From: a virus
Strand: one strand, 5' to 3'
Length of the DNA: 37,747 nt
IMG/VR virus record: IMGVR_UViG_3300007540_000034
Location: 1 to 37,747 of that record
Shown here: piece by piece, positions 8,979-17,207 of the stretch
Position numbering within the stretch: position 1 is the stretch's first letter
Layout: every line of letters starts with the position of its first letter
Program-made: the position numbers and the translations under genes
The notes under the pieces: generated by a model
The model's input: only the letters and a program-made list of their open reading frames with translations
Told to the model about the DNA's origin: nothing
Database searches by the model: none

Positions 8979-11636
8979 CTATCCGTTCGTTTTCATGTGA
9001 GCAAATACGCCCAATACAGTTAGCGGCAAAGGTTGTGTCTGTTTAAAGTATACAGTACCTTTGCGATCTAATCCTTCAGAAAAATCAACGCGAAGATCTC
9101 CCGTAAATAAAATTGGAGATGCGTCCATTGGGTCAGAACTGTCTCTAAATGGAATTTGATCTATGTTTCCATCAAGCCTTCCAACAGTAATCCCTAACGA
9201 TCTGTACATCCGTAAAATAAGCTCGTGAATACGTTTGATCTTGCCTTGCGAAGTTCCATCGACCGAGCCGCCTTCTAAGCGTTGGGTTTCTAATTCACTA
9301 ACAAAATTTAACCCTGCGTGAACAATAGACGCCCTTGTTGGCAGCGTAATAGCGCCACTAGACACTGTTTGGCTAGACTGCACAGCACCATTGCCCAAGA
9401 TAGCTACAGACTCGCCTTCTAGGTGGTCTAAGCCGCTGATAGCGGTTACAGCCTCCCTAACAGTTCCGTCAGAAATATAAGTAGAAAATGCCGTACTGTT
9501 TGTGTTTAGGTGTATCCTGCCGCCGCTTGTAAAGGTACCATATGAAGAAGAATCAACTCCAATTGAAAATGTATCGTCGTTAATCTTAGTAACAGCGTAC
9601 CCGTTGCCGTTAAGTTGCGTCATGCCCCCAACACCAAGAAACCCTATTTGATCGTTGGTAGCAAACCCGTGACCCGGTGATGTAATAACACAGGGGTTGG
9701 CTTTTGTAGCCCCCGTTACAGGCTTTGACGCCTCTGCCATTATTTCAAATGTGTTAGTAGTTTTTTCTATAACGATGTAACGGTTACCATTTAACTCAGT
9801 CATGCCAGCTACGCCGCGAATGTCTACATAATCTCCATCACTATACCCGTGGGATGATGCTGTTATTACGGCAGGGTTGGCCTTAGTAGCTGCGGTTATT
9901 GCTGTTGAAACATCCAAAGTAAGCCCGCTGTCTACAAAAAATGCTTGCTCGCTAGAGTCTGCGTCATCAAGACCCAACTTTAGTCTTTCTACATACCTAA
10001 CTGTAGATCCGTCTACATATCGTTTAACAGCTACCCAAACTTCGTCTGCTTCAGAGCCGGGGATTGTAGCAACGCTTTCTATTTTAGCGGCTGCTCCGGC
10101 AGCATTAGAAGTTCCGCCTAACTCATGCTGGTGCCACGCCACTACCTTTTGGTCTCGTTGGTACGTTAGCGCAACAAGAACCCCTGTGTCTAAAACGCAC
10201 CATAGAATGCTGTCAGGCTCTTGCTGGTAAGCAATTTCTATAATCCCGCCTTGTGTAATATGTTCTGCTAACAAGGTTAAATCAGGGGACACGTAAGCAT
10301 CAGATGCAAATTCGTACACAAATTCACGTACTTTGCGCCCAGCCCTTTGTATAAATAACACAACAGACCCAATTCTTTGTGGCGTAATCTTAGCTGACCC
10401 AAAGTTTGTTTCTCGTACAACACGAACGTTTGTAGGAGTAAGCGCTTCTTCGTTTGTAGAAGCTGACACTTTAAATTCTCCACCAGCCGTACCAACTGCT
10501 AATACTTTGCCCGGAGATAGCCACTGAATAGCATTCACTTGGTCTGTAGCAATAGTGTACGTTACTGCATCGTCGTCTAGTGACCCCGGAGTAAAGTTAG
10601 TGTAATCTCCGCTTTTTGATCCCCACAGCGTTTGCGGGTTGTTTGTGGAGCCAGCAAAAAATAATCTTTGTTCGTAGAATGCTACTGAACCGGGATAGCT
10701 TCCGCCATAATACGCGCCAAGACGCCAAGATGTTTCAGCCGTGCTTCCAACAAAGTCGTCCAATACAGTTGCGTCTACGTTTGTTGTAGAGTTAATTGCA
10801 GTAATTGTAGCGTATCCGTATTTTACGCCGCCATCAGATTGGTATGCCCAAGTAACTCCATTATCGACAATAGCGTCTCCTTCGCCACTTGGTCCGGCAG
10901 AACTACTTGGGTCAGAAGTTCCTGCTCTAGTTGCCTCATAAATATTGTCGTTGTTCCTAACAATGTCGCCAACAGAATACGATGTGTTGTGAACCCAAGC
11001 AGTAGCTACGTGCGCAATGCTTACTAACCGCCCTACATCAGCAGCAACAAACCCAGAGCCACCGTTAATCCCTGTAACAGCAGACGCCGCAATAGTAATG
11101 CTACCTGTAACCCCGCTAGGGTTTAATGTTGTTTCTGTAATGTTTTCTTCAATGTATGGACCGTTTTCGTACACAATGTCGGCTAATGTCCACGATGTTG
11201 CAGACTGCCTAGACAGCAATGCCGCTGGGTGATTAGGGTGAGTAATGTAAAGAATGTCAGCAGATTGAGCAAATTGCAGGTCAAACAATTCAGCTTCAGT
11301 GTAAGTAGTAGACACTTCTAGCGGAGCAGACGGAGAGCCTGTCACTACTTGAGCTTGGTTAGCATAAAATCTAATGTAGTTTTCACCAAACTCTAAAACA
11401 TAAGCTTGCGTAACAGAAAACTCAAACGGGACCAGTCTTACTTTTTTAGATGCCGTTTTAACACTAGAAACGTATTCAGTTCCCCCGCGACGATAAACGC
11501 CGCCTTGCGGGTGGATTAAGAAATTCTTAACTGTGCGACAACCGTTTGCGTATTGGGCAAGATCTGCTCGCGCTTCCATAAGCGGAGATAGTTCACCTGC
11601 CGTAAAGTTTGTAAGAGCAACCGCTGCTTGTGGCAT
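8979..11636 (-). CDS. Tail tubular protein B-like (gp12-like) with two tandem FCCH-like modules
   Basis: 885 residues. The N-terminus (LTNFTAGELSPLMEARADLA, YANGCRTVKNFLIHPQGGV, RRGGTEYV) is the hallmark opening of the large gp12-like tail-tube/nozzle protein of many small podoviruses. An internal module near 215-270 (NTSYSVGDIVRNNDNIYEAT) looks like a small carbohydrate-binding-type beta domain. Two similar modules follow at about 577-632 and 638-695. Each begins T-x-ATKANP-x-VIT and contains HG and GM-x-LNGN; they resemble the repeats annotated as ubiquitin-activating E1 FCCH-like domains in phage proteins. It follows gp11-like with a TAATG overlap, as in T7 where gp11 and gp12 form the tube and nozzle. 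The added modules may be surface decorations. Confidence 0.85.
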   Translation of the reverse strand: MPQAAVALTNFTAGELSPLMEARADLAQYANGCRTVKNFLIHPQGGVYRRGGTEYVSSVKTASKKVRLVPFEFSVTQAYVLEFGENYIRFYANQAQVVTGSPSAPLEVSTTYTEAELFDLQFAQSADILYITHPNHPAALLSRQSATSWTLADIVYENGPYIEENITETTLNPSGVTGSITIAASAVTGINGGSGFVAADVGRLVSIAHVATAWVHNTSYSVGDIVRNNDNIYEATRAGTSDPSSSAGPSGEGDAIVDNGVTWAYQSDGGVKYGYATITAINSTTNVDATVLDDFVGSTAETSWRLGAYYGGSYPGSVAFYEQRLFFAGSTNNPQTLWGSKSGDYTNFTPGSLDDDAVTYTIATDQVNAIQWLSPGKVLAVGTAGGEFKVSASTNEEALTPTNVRVVRETNFGSAKITPQRIGSVVLFIQRAGRKVREFVYEFASDAYVSPDLTLLAEHITQGGIIEIAYQQEPDSILWCVLDTGVLVALTYQRDQKVVAWHQHELGGTSNAAGAAAKIESVATIPGSEADEVWVAVKRYVDGSTVRYVERLKLGLDDADSSEQAFFVDSGLTLDVSTAITAATKANPAVITASSHGYSDGDYVDIRGVAGMTELNGNRYIVIEKTTNTFEIMAEASKPVTGATKANPCVITSPGHGFATNDQIGFLGVGGMTQLNGNGYAVTKINDDTFSIGVDSSSYGTFTSGGRIHLNTNSTAFSTYISDGTVREAVTAISGLDHLEGESVAILGNGAVQSSQTVSSGAITLPTRASIVHAGLNFVSELETQRLEGGSVDGTSQGKIKRIHELILRMYRSLGITVGRLDGNIDQIPFRDSSDPMDASPILFTGDLRVDFSEGLDRKGTVYFKQTQPLPLTVLGVFAHMKTNG

Positions 11637-12217
11637 TATGTCACCGGATTAGTGTAAGACAATCTTGAACCAAGCCAGAGATCTGCTGTAATGTTATCTG
11701 GCGTACCTTCTTGGGCGTCAATGCTTCTTGCCTCTGCAACTTTAGATGCGTAAAGATTAAACAAATCTACTGACAATACTCTATTGTCTGTAATAGCAAT
11801 TGCCAACTCTGCGGCCATTCGTGCGGCTAAAGTTTCAATAAATAACCAGTCAAATTGGTTAGGGTCAATTACTTGAGATACATAACGGATTTTTACATTA
11901 GGTGAATGGGCTAGCAAAAACCTGCCTTCAATTTTATATTCTTCGTCGCCTAAGAGATCCGTTGAAATAATGCGGAGAAAATCTGACGGCAATGAAAATT
12001 GTGCCGTGTATTCATACGCTGGCGTTTCTGTTGAAAGGGCCAGAGCTATTCGTTTAATTGCAAAGTTCCACGGGTGCGCCCGCAATACAGAATCACGAAA
12101 AGGCTCGTACACAAGATTGCAGAGCCTAGCGGATTTAGAATTATCTGTTAAAGATGTAATTTGTTCATCGCCAATCTTAGCCAAAGCAAGATTGCAAATT
12201 TGTACTTCTGACGCCAT
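11636..12217 (-). CDS. Tail tubular protein A-like (gp11-like)
   Basis: 193 residues, the usual size of T7 gp11 relatives. The opening EVQICNLALAKIGDEQITSL is diagnostic of this family, as are LYEPFRDSVLR-type wording (here CNLVYEPFRDSVLRAHPWNF) and the later LSVDLFNLYASKVAEARSID. Gp11 forms a ring on the portal and joins head to tail. Its neighbours support this: capsid genes upstream and gp12-like downstream with a TAATG overlap. It is separated from the upstream decoration-like gene by 48 nt that hold a hairpin (12237-12258), which may set the relative amounts of capsid and tail transcripts. Confidence 0.88.
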   Translation of the reverse strand: MASEVQICNLALAKIGDEQITSLTDNSKSARLCNLVYEPFRDSVLRAHPWNFAIKRIALALSTETPAYEYTAQFSLPSDFLRIISTDLLGDEEYKIEGRFLLAHSPNVKIRYVSQVIDPNQFDWLFIETLAARMAAELAIAITDNRVLSVDLFNLYASKVAEARSIDAQEGTPDNITADLWLGSRLSYTNPVT

Positions 12218-12236
12218 TTACACCTCCAGAAAGAAT

Positions 12237-12258
12237 GGGGGAAGCAAAAGCTCCCCCC
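12237..12258 (-). terminator. GC-rich hairpin between capsid and tail genes (possible leaky terminator)
   Basis: On the minus strand a run of six G, then AGC, a TTTT loop, GCT and TCCCCC can fold into an eight-pair stem with one bulge. It is the only structure in the 48-nt gap after the capsid and decoration genes. The sequence downstream (ATTCTTTCT) is T-rich but not a clean T tract, so it could be a weak terminator or an RNA-processing site. T7 has its T-phi terminator in the same relative place, after the capsid gene. Confidence 0.5.
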
Positions 12259-12265
12259 AGTAACT

Positions 12266-12745
12266 TTAGTTTACAACATACTGGATAACATAACTTATGT
12301 CACCACCCGTGCCGCCAGCAGCAGCCATTGTTGCAGCAATGTAATAAAACCCGCCGGGGTCAGAAGAATCGCCAGCAAGTTCGTACATTTTTTGACCGCA
12401 AGTGTTAATGTTTGCAGCCTCAAAACGAACGTCAGCCATTGCACCTGCATCAGCTACCGCCGAAGCAAAAACGTCTTCGTCTTTTACTACGCCAGCCGTT
12501 GTGTAGATGCCTACGTTAAACGTGCAAGAACCTCCAAGAGTGTCAGAACCTACAGAAAGAGAAGGGACTGTAGCATTGGAAGGGATTGGAGCAAACATAA
12601 CAACATCATCGTTGTCACTATCTCCAGCCGCTAACGCGATTGTACCTTGAGCTACACGCAAAACGCCATCTAGCTCAGAGGCAGAGTTCGCAACTTGAGG
12701 GGTTGCCTCAAAATTGCTAACCAAAGTAGAGTTTTTAGTACCCAT
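12266..12745 (-). CDS. Decoration-like protein next to major capsid gene
   Basis: 159 residues, beta-rich with few charges. Phrases include VLRVAQGTIALAAGDSD, VMFAPIPSNATV, FNVGIYTT and ELAGDSSDPGGFYYIAATM. I recognise this layout from a common small protein encoded just after the major capsid gene in many phages: a gene of about 130-160 residues with a G-T-x-x-L-A start and a conserved SDPGG motif near the C-terminus. Its exact function is not established to my knowledge. A head decoration or capsid-stabilising role is inferred from position and beta-rich composition. It starts 14 nt after the capsid stop behind a good ribosome-binding site (AAGGAGG), consistent with high expression. Confidence 0.6.
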   Translation of the reverse strand: MGTKNSTLVSNFEATPQVANSASELDGVLRVAQGTIALAAGDSDNDDVVMFAPIPSNATVPSLSVGSDTLGGSCTFNVGIYTTAGVVKDEDVFASAVADAGAMADVRFEAANINTCGQKMYELAGDSSDPGGFYYIAATMAAAGGTGGDISYVIQYVVN

Positions 12746-12759
12746 GTCTTATAGCCTCC

Positions 12760-13644
12760 TTAGCTAGGGTCACAAGTAATGTAGCCGACTTTCTTCTCTT
12801 CCATGCGGGTTGCCCCGATACACATAGAATAGAAAACCTGAGTAGCATGGTTTTTGTCAGCACGTTCTGAAATGCGAGCCACTGGGTTTGAACCAACTGC
12901 AAGCTTGATACCGTCTTGACCAAAGAAAAGAACTTTCTGGTCAGCGTTGCTATCAACACCAATAAGCTCAGTGCGGATAAACTTAAAGCCCATGAAAGTA
13001 TCGACTTCGCCTTGAACTAGCGCCTTGACTACGTTGAAATCGGAGCTTGTAACTTCCGTTTCAGCTAACAGGTTTTTAAGCTGCTTTGCGTTCAAAACAA
13101 TAAAACGACTTTCTTCTGGGTCTACTTCGTTTGCATCTAAAATTTCTTTAGCTGCGCGAAGCTTGCCAACGTTAAGTCCTGTATCAGCCGCTGGGCTAAT
13201 TCCTTCTTGGACACCAACAATATTGTTAGAATCAAAAGCTGTAGATGTAGAACCGTCAACGCCCGTAAACGCTGTTCCATCAGCCGCGTCAATAATAAGC
13301 TGATCCATAGCGCGTCCCATTGCAAAACCAGCAGCTTGAGCATAAGGAGAAGTAGGATCAATCAACATACGAACACGATCTTCATTGTCGATCAAATCTG
13401 CCCAGTCATAGTCAACAAGGGAGACGCGGCGACGAGCGTGAGGTGTGTCAATCTGCGGAGTATCGGCGTGACGCGAAGGACGAACACGAGCGGCGGTTGC
13501 GCCAATCTGTTCAAAAAAAGCGTTTTTGCCAGTAACAGTTTCAGAGCTAACAGCGGGACGCAAACGCGAACCTTTCTGCTGCGAAAGATGCATAACGTTA
13601 GCAGAATACTGCTCAACGAATGCCGTAGTGATTTGAATGGACAT
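12760..13644 (-). CDS. Major capsid protein
   Basis: 294 residues from the ATG at 13644 (MSIQITTAFVEQYSANV). That start has GGAGGG four bases upstream; a TTG 15 bases earlier lacks such a site. Features of podovirus HK97-fold capsid proteins of this group are visible: an N-terminal arm with FVEQYSANVMHLSQQKGSRL, the FFEQIGAT segment (E-loop region), HARRRVSLVDYDWADLIDNED, and a mid-domain with GRAMDQLIIDAADG. The gene lies between scaffold and tail genes and carries the only really strong ribosome-binding site of this area, as expected for the most abundant virion protein. There is no sign of a protease domain or a fused scaffold; the scaffold is a separate gene upstream. Confidence 0.85.
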   Translation of the reverse strand: MSIQITTAFVEQYSANVMHLSQQKGSRLRPAVSSETVTGKNAFFEQIGATAARVRPSRHADTPQIDTPHARRRVSLVDYDWADLIDNEDRVRMLIDPTSPYAQAAGFAMGRAMDQLIIDAADGTAFTGVDGSTSTAFDSNNIVGVQEGISPAADTGLNVGKLRAAKEILDANEVDPEESRFIVLNAKQLKNLLAETEVTSSDFNVVKALVQGEVDTFMGFKFIRTELIGVDSNADQKVLFFGQDGIKLAVGSNPVARISERADKNHATQVFYSMCIGATRMEEKKVGYITCDPS

Positions 13645-13766
13645 TTGTCCCTCCATCAAAAGTTAAGACGAATTAAAAACAAAACCCGCTGGGTAGTAGG
13701 GTATCGGAATTAATCCGGCCTAACCTGATGCGAGACTAAAACGCTTGGGCGACAATAGCCGGTATC

Positions 13767-13970
13767 CTAGCCTTTTGAACTTTTACTTGGAGCTTTTACC
13801 GTTCTCCGCTCTAGCGGTTTAATGGTTCTTGCATCCATGCAGAAGTCAGAGAGTATTCTAACCTTTTCTGCAAGATTGTCAACATCCCTCCAATCAGTTG
13901 TGCTAGCGTGTCGTCCTAGTATATCAAGGACTCTTAGCCTTACCTCAGTAACGTCCAATGTTGTGCTCAC
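13767..13970 (-). CDS. Small hypothetical protein between scaffold and capsid genes
   Basis: 67 residues starting at a GTG (13970) with AAGGG nine bases upstream. It overlaps the end of the scaffold gene by 26 nt. The sequence (TEVRLRVLDILGRHASTTDW, then RDVDNLAEKVRILSDFCMDA) predicts three helices and a basic tail ending KAPSKSSKG. I do not recognise a family. The gene spacing and codon pattern look real and it fills a gap in a compact operon. It may be a small virion or assembly factor, but nothing in the sequence says which. Confidence 0.6.
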   Translation of the reverse strand: MSTTLDVTEVRLRVLDILGRHASTTDWRDVDNLAEKVRILSDFCMDARTIKPLERRTVKAPSKSSKG

Positions 13971-14790
13971 TGATTACATCCCTTCCATGCAACTCTTCCA
14001 TTAAGCCTTGCATTTTTTGCACCATAGCAGGGCGTTCAAGATTTTCAGCGTCATAGAAACCCGGATTACTTTGGATTTTGGCAATCTCAGCTTTTAAATC
14101 TGATGGAGTGCGGCTACCTTCACTGCTTCCTTCAAGCACAGTGTCTCCCATGATCCGGTTGCCAATATTTGAAAAAGCCTTGATTAAGTTAGTGTCATTA
14201 CCAACCCCAGCTTCTTCAAGTGAGTCAACAAGTTCTTGCCCCCCAAACTCTCTAACAGCCCGCATTGCTTGGCCTAGCTTTTCATCATAAGCATTGCCCC
14301 ATTCTTTCCGCAATTCGTTTTGAGCTTGAGTCATTTCATTCTCAGCATTAGTTACCATGCTTTCAAATTGCCCGCCCATTTGGCCGAAATACCATTTTTG
14401 CAATTCATTAGCTTGCTGCCCAGTAAGGCCAGCCGTATGCGCCATTTCTTTAAACTCTTTCATCATAGCGTCATCAACTGGCATTTCTGCTGGCATTTCT
14501 GTTGCCTCAAACTCGTAGCCGTCTGGCGACTCTGGCCGTCCTATTTTGTTGTAGAAATCACCCCACTCTTCGTCGCTTTTGGGAATATCTAATTTGTCGC
14601 GTCCCAGCATTGAAGATGCGTTAATGTAAGCTTTTGCCAAAGACTCGACAGAAGAATACTTTTCAAGGTTTGGATTCTTTTGAAGATCCTCAGATAAACT
14701 AGAACGCCAATCATCTTGTTCTGTTGTAGTAGAATCTGGAGTAAGTGTTGCTTCGGCAGGAGCCGCTTCTTGTTCAATTTCCTCAGACAT
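13945..14790 (-). CDS. Capsid assembly scaffolding protein
   Basis: 281 residues, strongly acidic and helical. The start is disordered (MSEEIEQEAAPAEATLTPD), followed by DWRSSLSEDLQKNPNLEKYS and VESLAKAYINASSMLGRDKL, the wording of many podovirus scaffold proteins. The motif PKSDEEWGDFYNKIGRPESP-DGYEF is equally typical. The C-terminal 60 residues hold a basic helical region that would bind the capsid protein. It is encoded between the portal/Bbp19-like genes and the major capsid gene, the standard place. It acts inside the procapsid and is lost on maturation. Its start overlaps the preceding Bbp19-like gene by 8 nt. Confidence 0.85.
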   Translation of the reverse strand: MSEEIEQEAAPAEATLTPDSTTTEQDDWRSSLSEDLQKNPNLEKYSSVESLAKAYINASSMLGRDKLDIPKSDEEWGDFYNKIGRPESPDGYEFEATEMPAEMPVDDAMMKEFKEMAHTAGLTGQQANELQKWYFGQMGGQFESMVTNAENEMTQAQNELRKEWGNAYDEKLGQAMRAVREFGGQELVDSLEEAGVGNDTNLIKAFSNIGNRIMGDTVLEGSSEGSRTPSDLKAEIAKIQSNPGFYDAENLERPAMVQKMQGLMEELHGRDVISEHNIGRY

Positions 14791-15034
14791 CAGTGTCTAT
14801 CTCCGTTGGTAAATGTAAAAAATCAGTTGGTGAGTAATGAAGGACGGACATAATCCGCAGCGCAGAGTTGCGCATTCCTTCATTAAATGCGGTAGCTTCG
14901 GGCGTTTCAGCTATAGTTGTATCCAAAACAAAACAGTGAGAAACAATGTCGTTTAAGACGCGCTTCCCCTCTGGTGTTCCAAATGCAGTGTTATAGTCTG
15001 CTGCCCGTTGCGTTAGCCTTGAGCGATTAGTCAT
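14783..15034 (-). CDS. Bbp19-like phage protein
   Basis: 83 residues. The pattern (YNTAFGTPEGKRVLNDIVSH, later EATAFNEGMRNSALRIMSVL) matches the Bbp19-like family, small proteins named after Bordetella phage BPP-1 and encoded beside the portal gene in many podoviruses: a TPEG-x-x-VL start, then an FNEG-x-R signature. The molecular role of the family is not known to me. The gene sits 5 nt after the portal stop and overlaps the scaffold start by 8 nt, so it is expressed with head-assembly genes. BPP-1 carries a diversity-generating retroelement; none is found here. Confidence 0.75.
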   Translation of the reverse strand: MTNRSRLTQRAADYNTAFGTPEGKRVLNDIVSHCFVLDTTIAETPEATAFNEGMRNSALRIMSVLHYSPTDFLHLPTEIDTDV

Positions 15035-15039
15035 GCACC

Positions 15040-16614
15040 CTATTGAAGTTTCTGGAGGACATCCGCACCCTGACCTGCGGCTTGTAACCCTTGCTGCAAT
15101 TGCATCATCTCTTGCTGTTGCTGCTTAATCTGCGCCATCTCTTCCGGCGATTTAAACAGACTGTTTGGAACTCCAAACAAATCTCCTAAATAGCGGATCG
15201 TGTCCTCTCCATTAATAATCTGGGCAGAATCGGGCTGCATCTGAATAATGGGACTTCCAATCTCAAACACACGAAGAAGTCCGTTAGCTTCAGACTGCCG
15301 CTGCGCTCTAGCAAGCGGCGATACATACTCAACGTCGTATTCAGCGCCGTCAAGAATATCTGGGGCGGGCGGAAACTTCCCTCCCCTGTTAAGAATATTA
15401 AACACTCGCTCAACCATTGGGCCAAGCATCTCAGATTGCAAACGTCCAAGTACTGGCCCCATCATGCGGAGCTTTTCTTCTTGGCGTTGTAGTACTTCAG
15501 TAGCCGTCATTTGCGGGCCTTGCTGAAGTTGCAGTTGGTCAATGTAAAACGCTTGGCGAATACGCATCCGCACTTCGTTCATCATCTCCATACCAATAGG
15601 AATATTGCCACCAGTTTGTAGCGGAGTAATAGGATCAGACCCAGAGCGGCGGAAATTAAGACCACCGGGAACAGTCCGAACTGGGTTTAATGCACCGTCG
15701 TCAGGGACTAAGAGCGGTGGGTCAACAATTTTTTGTGCAGCTTTGATGACAGTTTTAGCCATTTGCTGTAGCATCTTAACATCAGGCAAAGACGATATAC
15801 CGGGTCCGCGTCCATAAATTTCACCAGACACTTTAGCCCAGCGAGGCGCAACATACGGCATTTCTTCAAAGCCGCCTTCATCAAGAATAACTTCGCCCTT
15901 CGCCAAAAGATACACAGATGCAAACGGCATTTCAGAACGATCAAGAGAATTTCTATCTCTGTCTTTGCGAGGTTGAACGCAATGTATAACATCAAAGAGT
16001 TCATCATATTTCCCACTGTCATAACATTTTTGAACATCTTTTCCGGCTTTTTCGTATCCCCATTTTTGTACAATTTGACGGCTAGTGTATTCAAACTTTC
16101 GATACACCGTATCAATAAAGCCCTGCATATCTTCTGCAAGGTAACATTCTTTTAAATGCTTTGTTGAAAACAAAAGATCACCATTGTCTTTGTCTTCTCC
16201 AATAAACATAATCCCTGTTCCAAAAGCTGTAAGGTCTAAATACAACTCATGCATATGAGATGCAAAAGATGCCTTTGGAGAGTTAAGTGACATATAGATT
16301 AAACGTTCAACTTCTTCTAGCCAGATAACAACATTGTTATCAGCCATAAGGCTAGCGTCACTAAGGCGTAGCTTAAACCATTTAGATGCGGGGTTAGTCA
16401 GCATTCCATGAAGGCCAGCCCCAAGAAGCTCGTTAGCAAACACGGCGGTTGAATCAACAATCTTTGTGTTTTTTCTTTCGCCGCGAACAACAGACGTAAC
16501 AAAATCAGAACGACGAGGGAACACTACTTCTGCAATTTCTTGCCAGTGGTATTCCCAATTGCGCCTATCAGACTCAAGAGATTCTAATCTTGCTAAGTAT
16601 TGTTTTGGTTCCAT
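15040..16614 (-). CDS. Portal / head-to-tail connecting protein
   Basis: 524 residues, the normal size for podovirus connectors. Diagnostic parts are the N-terminal RRNWEYHWQEIAEVVFPRRS, ELLGAGLHGMLTNPASKWFK, the mid-region APRWAKVSGEIYGRGPGISS-LPDVK, and QLQQGPQMTATEVLQRQEEK with LGRLQSEMLGPMVERVFNIL. The C-terminal tail is Gln-rich (QIKQQQQEMMQLQQGLQAAG) as often seen in this family. Twelve copies form the ring through which DNA is packaged and ejected, docking the terminase and later the gp11-like ring. It is preceded by three tiny genes and followed by the Bbp19-like and scaffold genes. The family call is firm. Confidence 0.93.
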   Translation of the reverse strand: MEPKQYLARLESLESDRRNWEYHWQEIAEVVFPRRSDFVTSVVRGERKNTKIVDSTAVFANELLGAGLHGMLTNPASKWFKLRLSDASLMADNNVVIWLEEVERLIYMSLNSPKASFASHMHELYLDLTAFGTGIMFIGEDKDNGDLLFSTKHLKECYLAEDMQGFIDTVYRKFEYTSRQIVQKWGYEKAGKDVQKCYDSGKYDELFDVIHCVQPRKDRDRNSLDRSEMPFASVYLLAKGEVILDEGGFEEMPYVAPRWAKVSGEIYGRGPGISSLPDVKMLQQMAKTVIKAAQKIVDPPLLVPDDGALNPVRTVPGGLNFRRSGSDPITPLQTGGNIPIGMEMMNEVRMRIRQAFYIDQLQLQQGPQMTATEVLQRQEEKLRMMGPVLGRLQSEMLGPMVERVFNILNRGGKFPPAPDILDGAEYDVEYVSPLARAQRQSEANGLLRVFEIGSPIIQMQPDSAQIINGEDTIRYLGDLFGVPNSLFKSPEEMAQIKQQQQEMMQLQQGLQAAGQGADVLQKLQ

Positions 16615-16620
16615 AAATAT

Positions 16621-16770
16621 TTAACTCTTTGCTGTTTTTTTAAGGCCGCGTTTTTTGCCAGCTTTTCTGGCCGCAATGGCAATAGCTTGGTTTCGTTTAT
16701 AGCCTTCGCTCATTAAACTCTTAACATTACCCCACATAACCTTTTGAGTTGTGCCGCGCTTTAATGGCAT
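16621..16770 (-). CDS. Tiny basic protein upstream of the portal gene
   Basis: 49 residues from ATG at 16770. The sequence is MPLKRGTTQKVMWGNVKSLM followed by SEGYKRNQAIAIAARKAGKK and a Lys-rich tail. I recognise the pattern: many phages and prophages carry a 40-60 residue protein of the form MPLK-x-G-(S/T)-x-x-x-x-x-x-N-x-x-x-L-x-x-E-G-(Y/K)-x-x-x-Q-A-x-A-I-A, often near structural genes. Its function is unknown to me; the basic charge could suit DNA or RNA contact. It fits the 150-nt gap between the portal gene and the proline-rich small gene exactly, ending 6 nt before the portal start. Confidence 0.75.
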   Translation of the reverse strand: MPLKRGTTQKVMWGNVKSLMSEGYKRNQAIAIAARKAGKKRGLKKTAKS

Positions 16771-16771
16771 T

Positions 16772-16984
16772 TTAAGACCCTAGCAAAGTTTTCTTCTCTG
16801 TAGTTGGAGTGCCTGTGCCGGTAGGGCTAGTCAAAATAGTAGATTGACGCCCAGCAGCAGCAAGGCGACGTTTACGTTCGTTGTCTCGTGAAACTCTAAC
16901 GTCTTCGTCACTCTTAGTTGGAGCGACAGGCGCTGGTTCAATAGCCGGAGGCGGCGGAGCCGGGGATCCAAAAATTCCACCCAT
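16772..16984 (-). CDS. Small proline-rich phage protein (virion-associated, hypothetical)
   Basis: 70 residues: MGGIFGSPAPPPPAIEPAPV, then a charged helix with RVSRDNERKRRLAAAGRQST, and ILTSPTGTG. This is a widespread small phage protein of the type MGG-(L/I)-F-x-x-P-x-PPPP followed by RRR-LA-x-A-x-GR-x-STILT, usually found beside portal and terminase genes. No biochemical role is known to me. The gene is spaced 1 nt from the next tiny gene and 4 nt from the preceding one, so it belongs to the packaging/head part of the operon. Confidence 0.72.
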   Translation of the reverse strand: MGGIFGSPAPPPPAIEPAPVAPTKSDEDVRVSRDNERKRRLAAAGRQSTILTSPTGTGTPTTEKKTLLGS

Positions 16985-16988
16985 ATTT

Positions 16989-17207
16989 TTATGCCTTTCC
17001 TAGTAAGCTAGTGCCTTGTTGTTGCGGATTGCTTTTAACATTCTTTTGTTTTCGCGCCGTTTCTTTTTTGTCCAATTCCATAATTGGAGAAAGAGTAGAC
17101 GGATCTTTAATTGCCATTGCAACAGGGCTTAACCCAATAATCCCTTTATCGGCCACTCGGCCTATAGGAGAAAATGTTTTAAAGGCGCTTTTAGCAAACC
17201 CCCCCAT
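16989..17207 (-). CDS. Small hypothetical protein of the packaging cluster
   Basis: 72 residues beginning MGGFAKSAFKTFSPIGRVAD and ending in a Lys/Gln/Asn-rich tail (NPQQQGTSLLGKA). Its start overlaps the acetyltransferase stop as TAATG. The glycine-lysine opening is similar in style to the proline-rich neighbour, and both end in a short LLG motif (LLGS here versus LLGKA), which may mean common ancestry or a shared targeting signal. I know no function. The tight coupling on both sides argues that it is a real gene. Confidence 0.6.
   Translation of the reverse strand: MGGFAKSAFKTFSPIGRVADKGIIGLSPVAMAIKDPSTLSPIMELDKKETARKQKNVKSNPQQQGTSLLGKA

Noticed and set aside
14783-15034. Diversity-generating retroelement suggested by the Bbp19-like gene
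   Set aside because: No reverse transcriptase, no template repeat and no variable repeat at the end of either fibre gene could be found.
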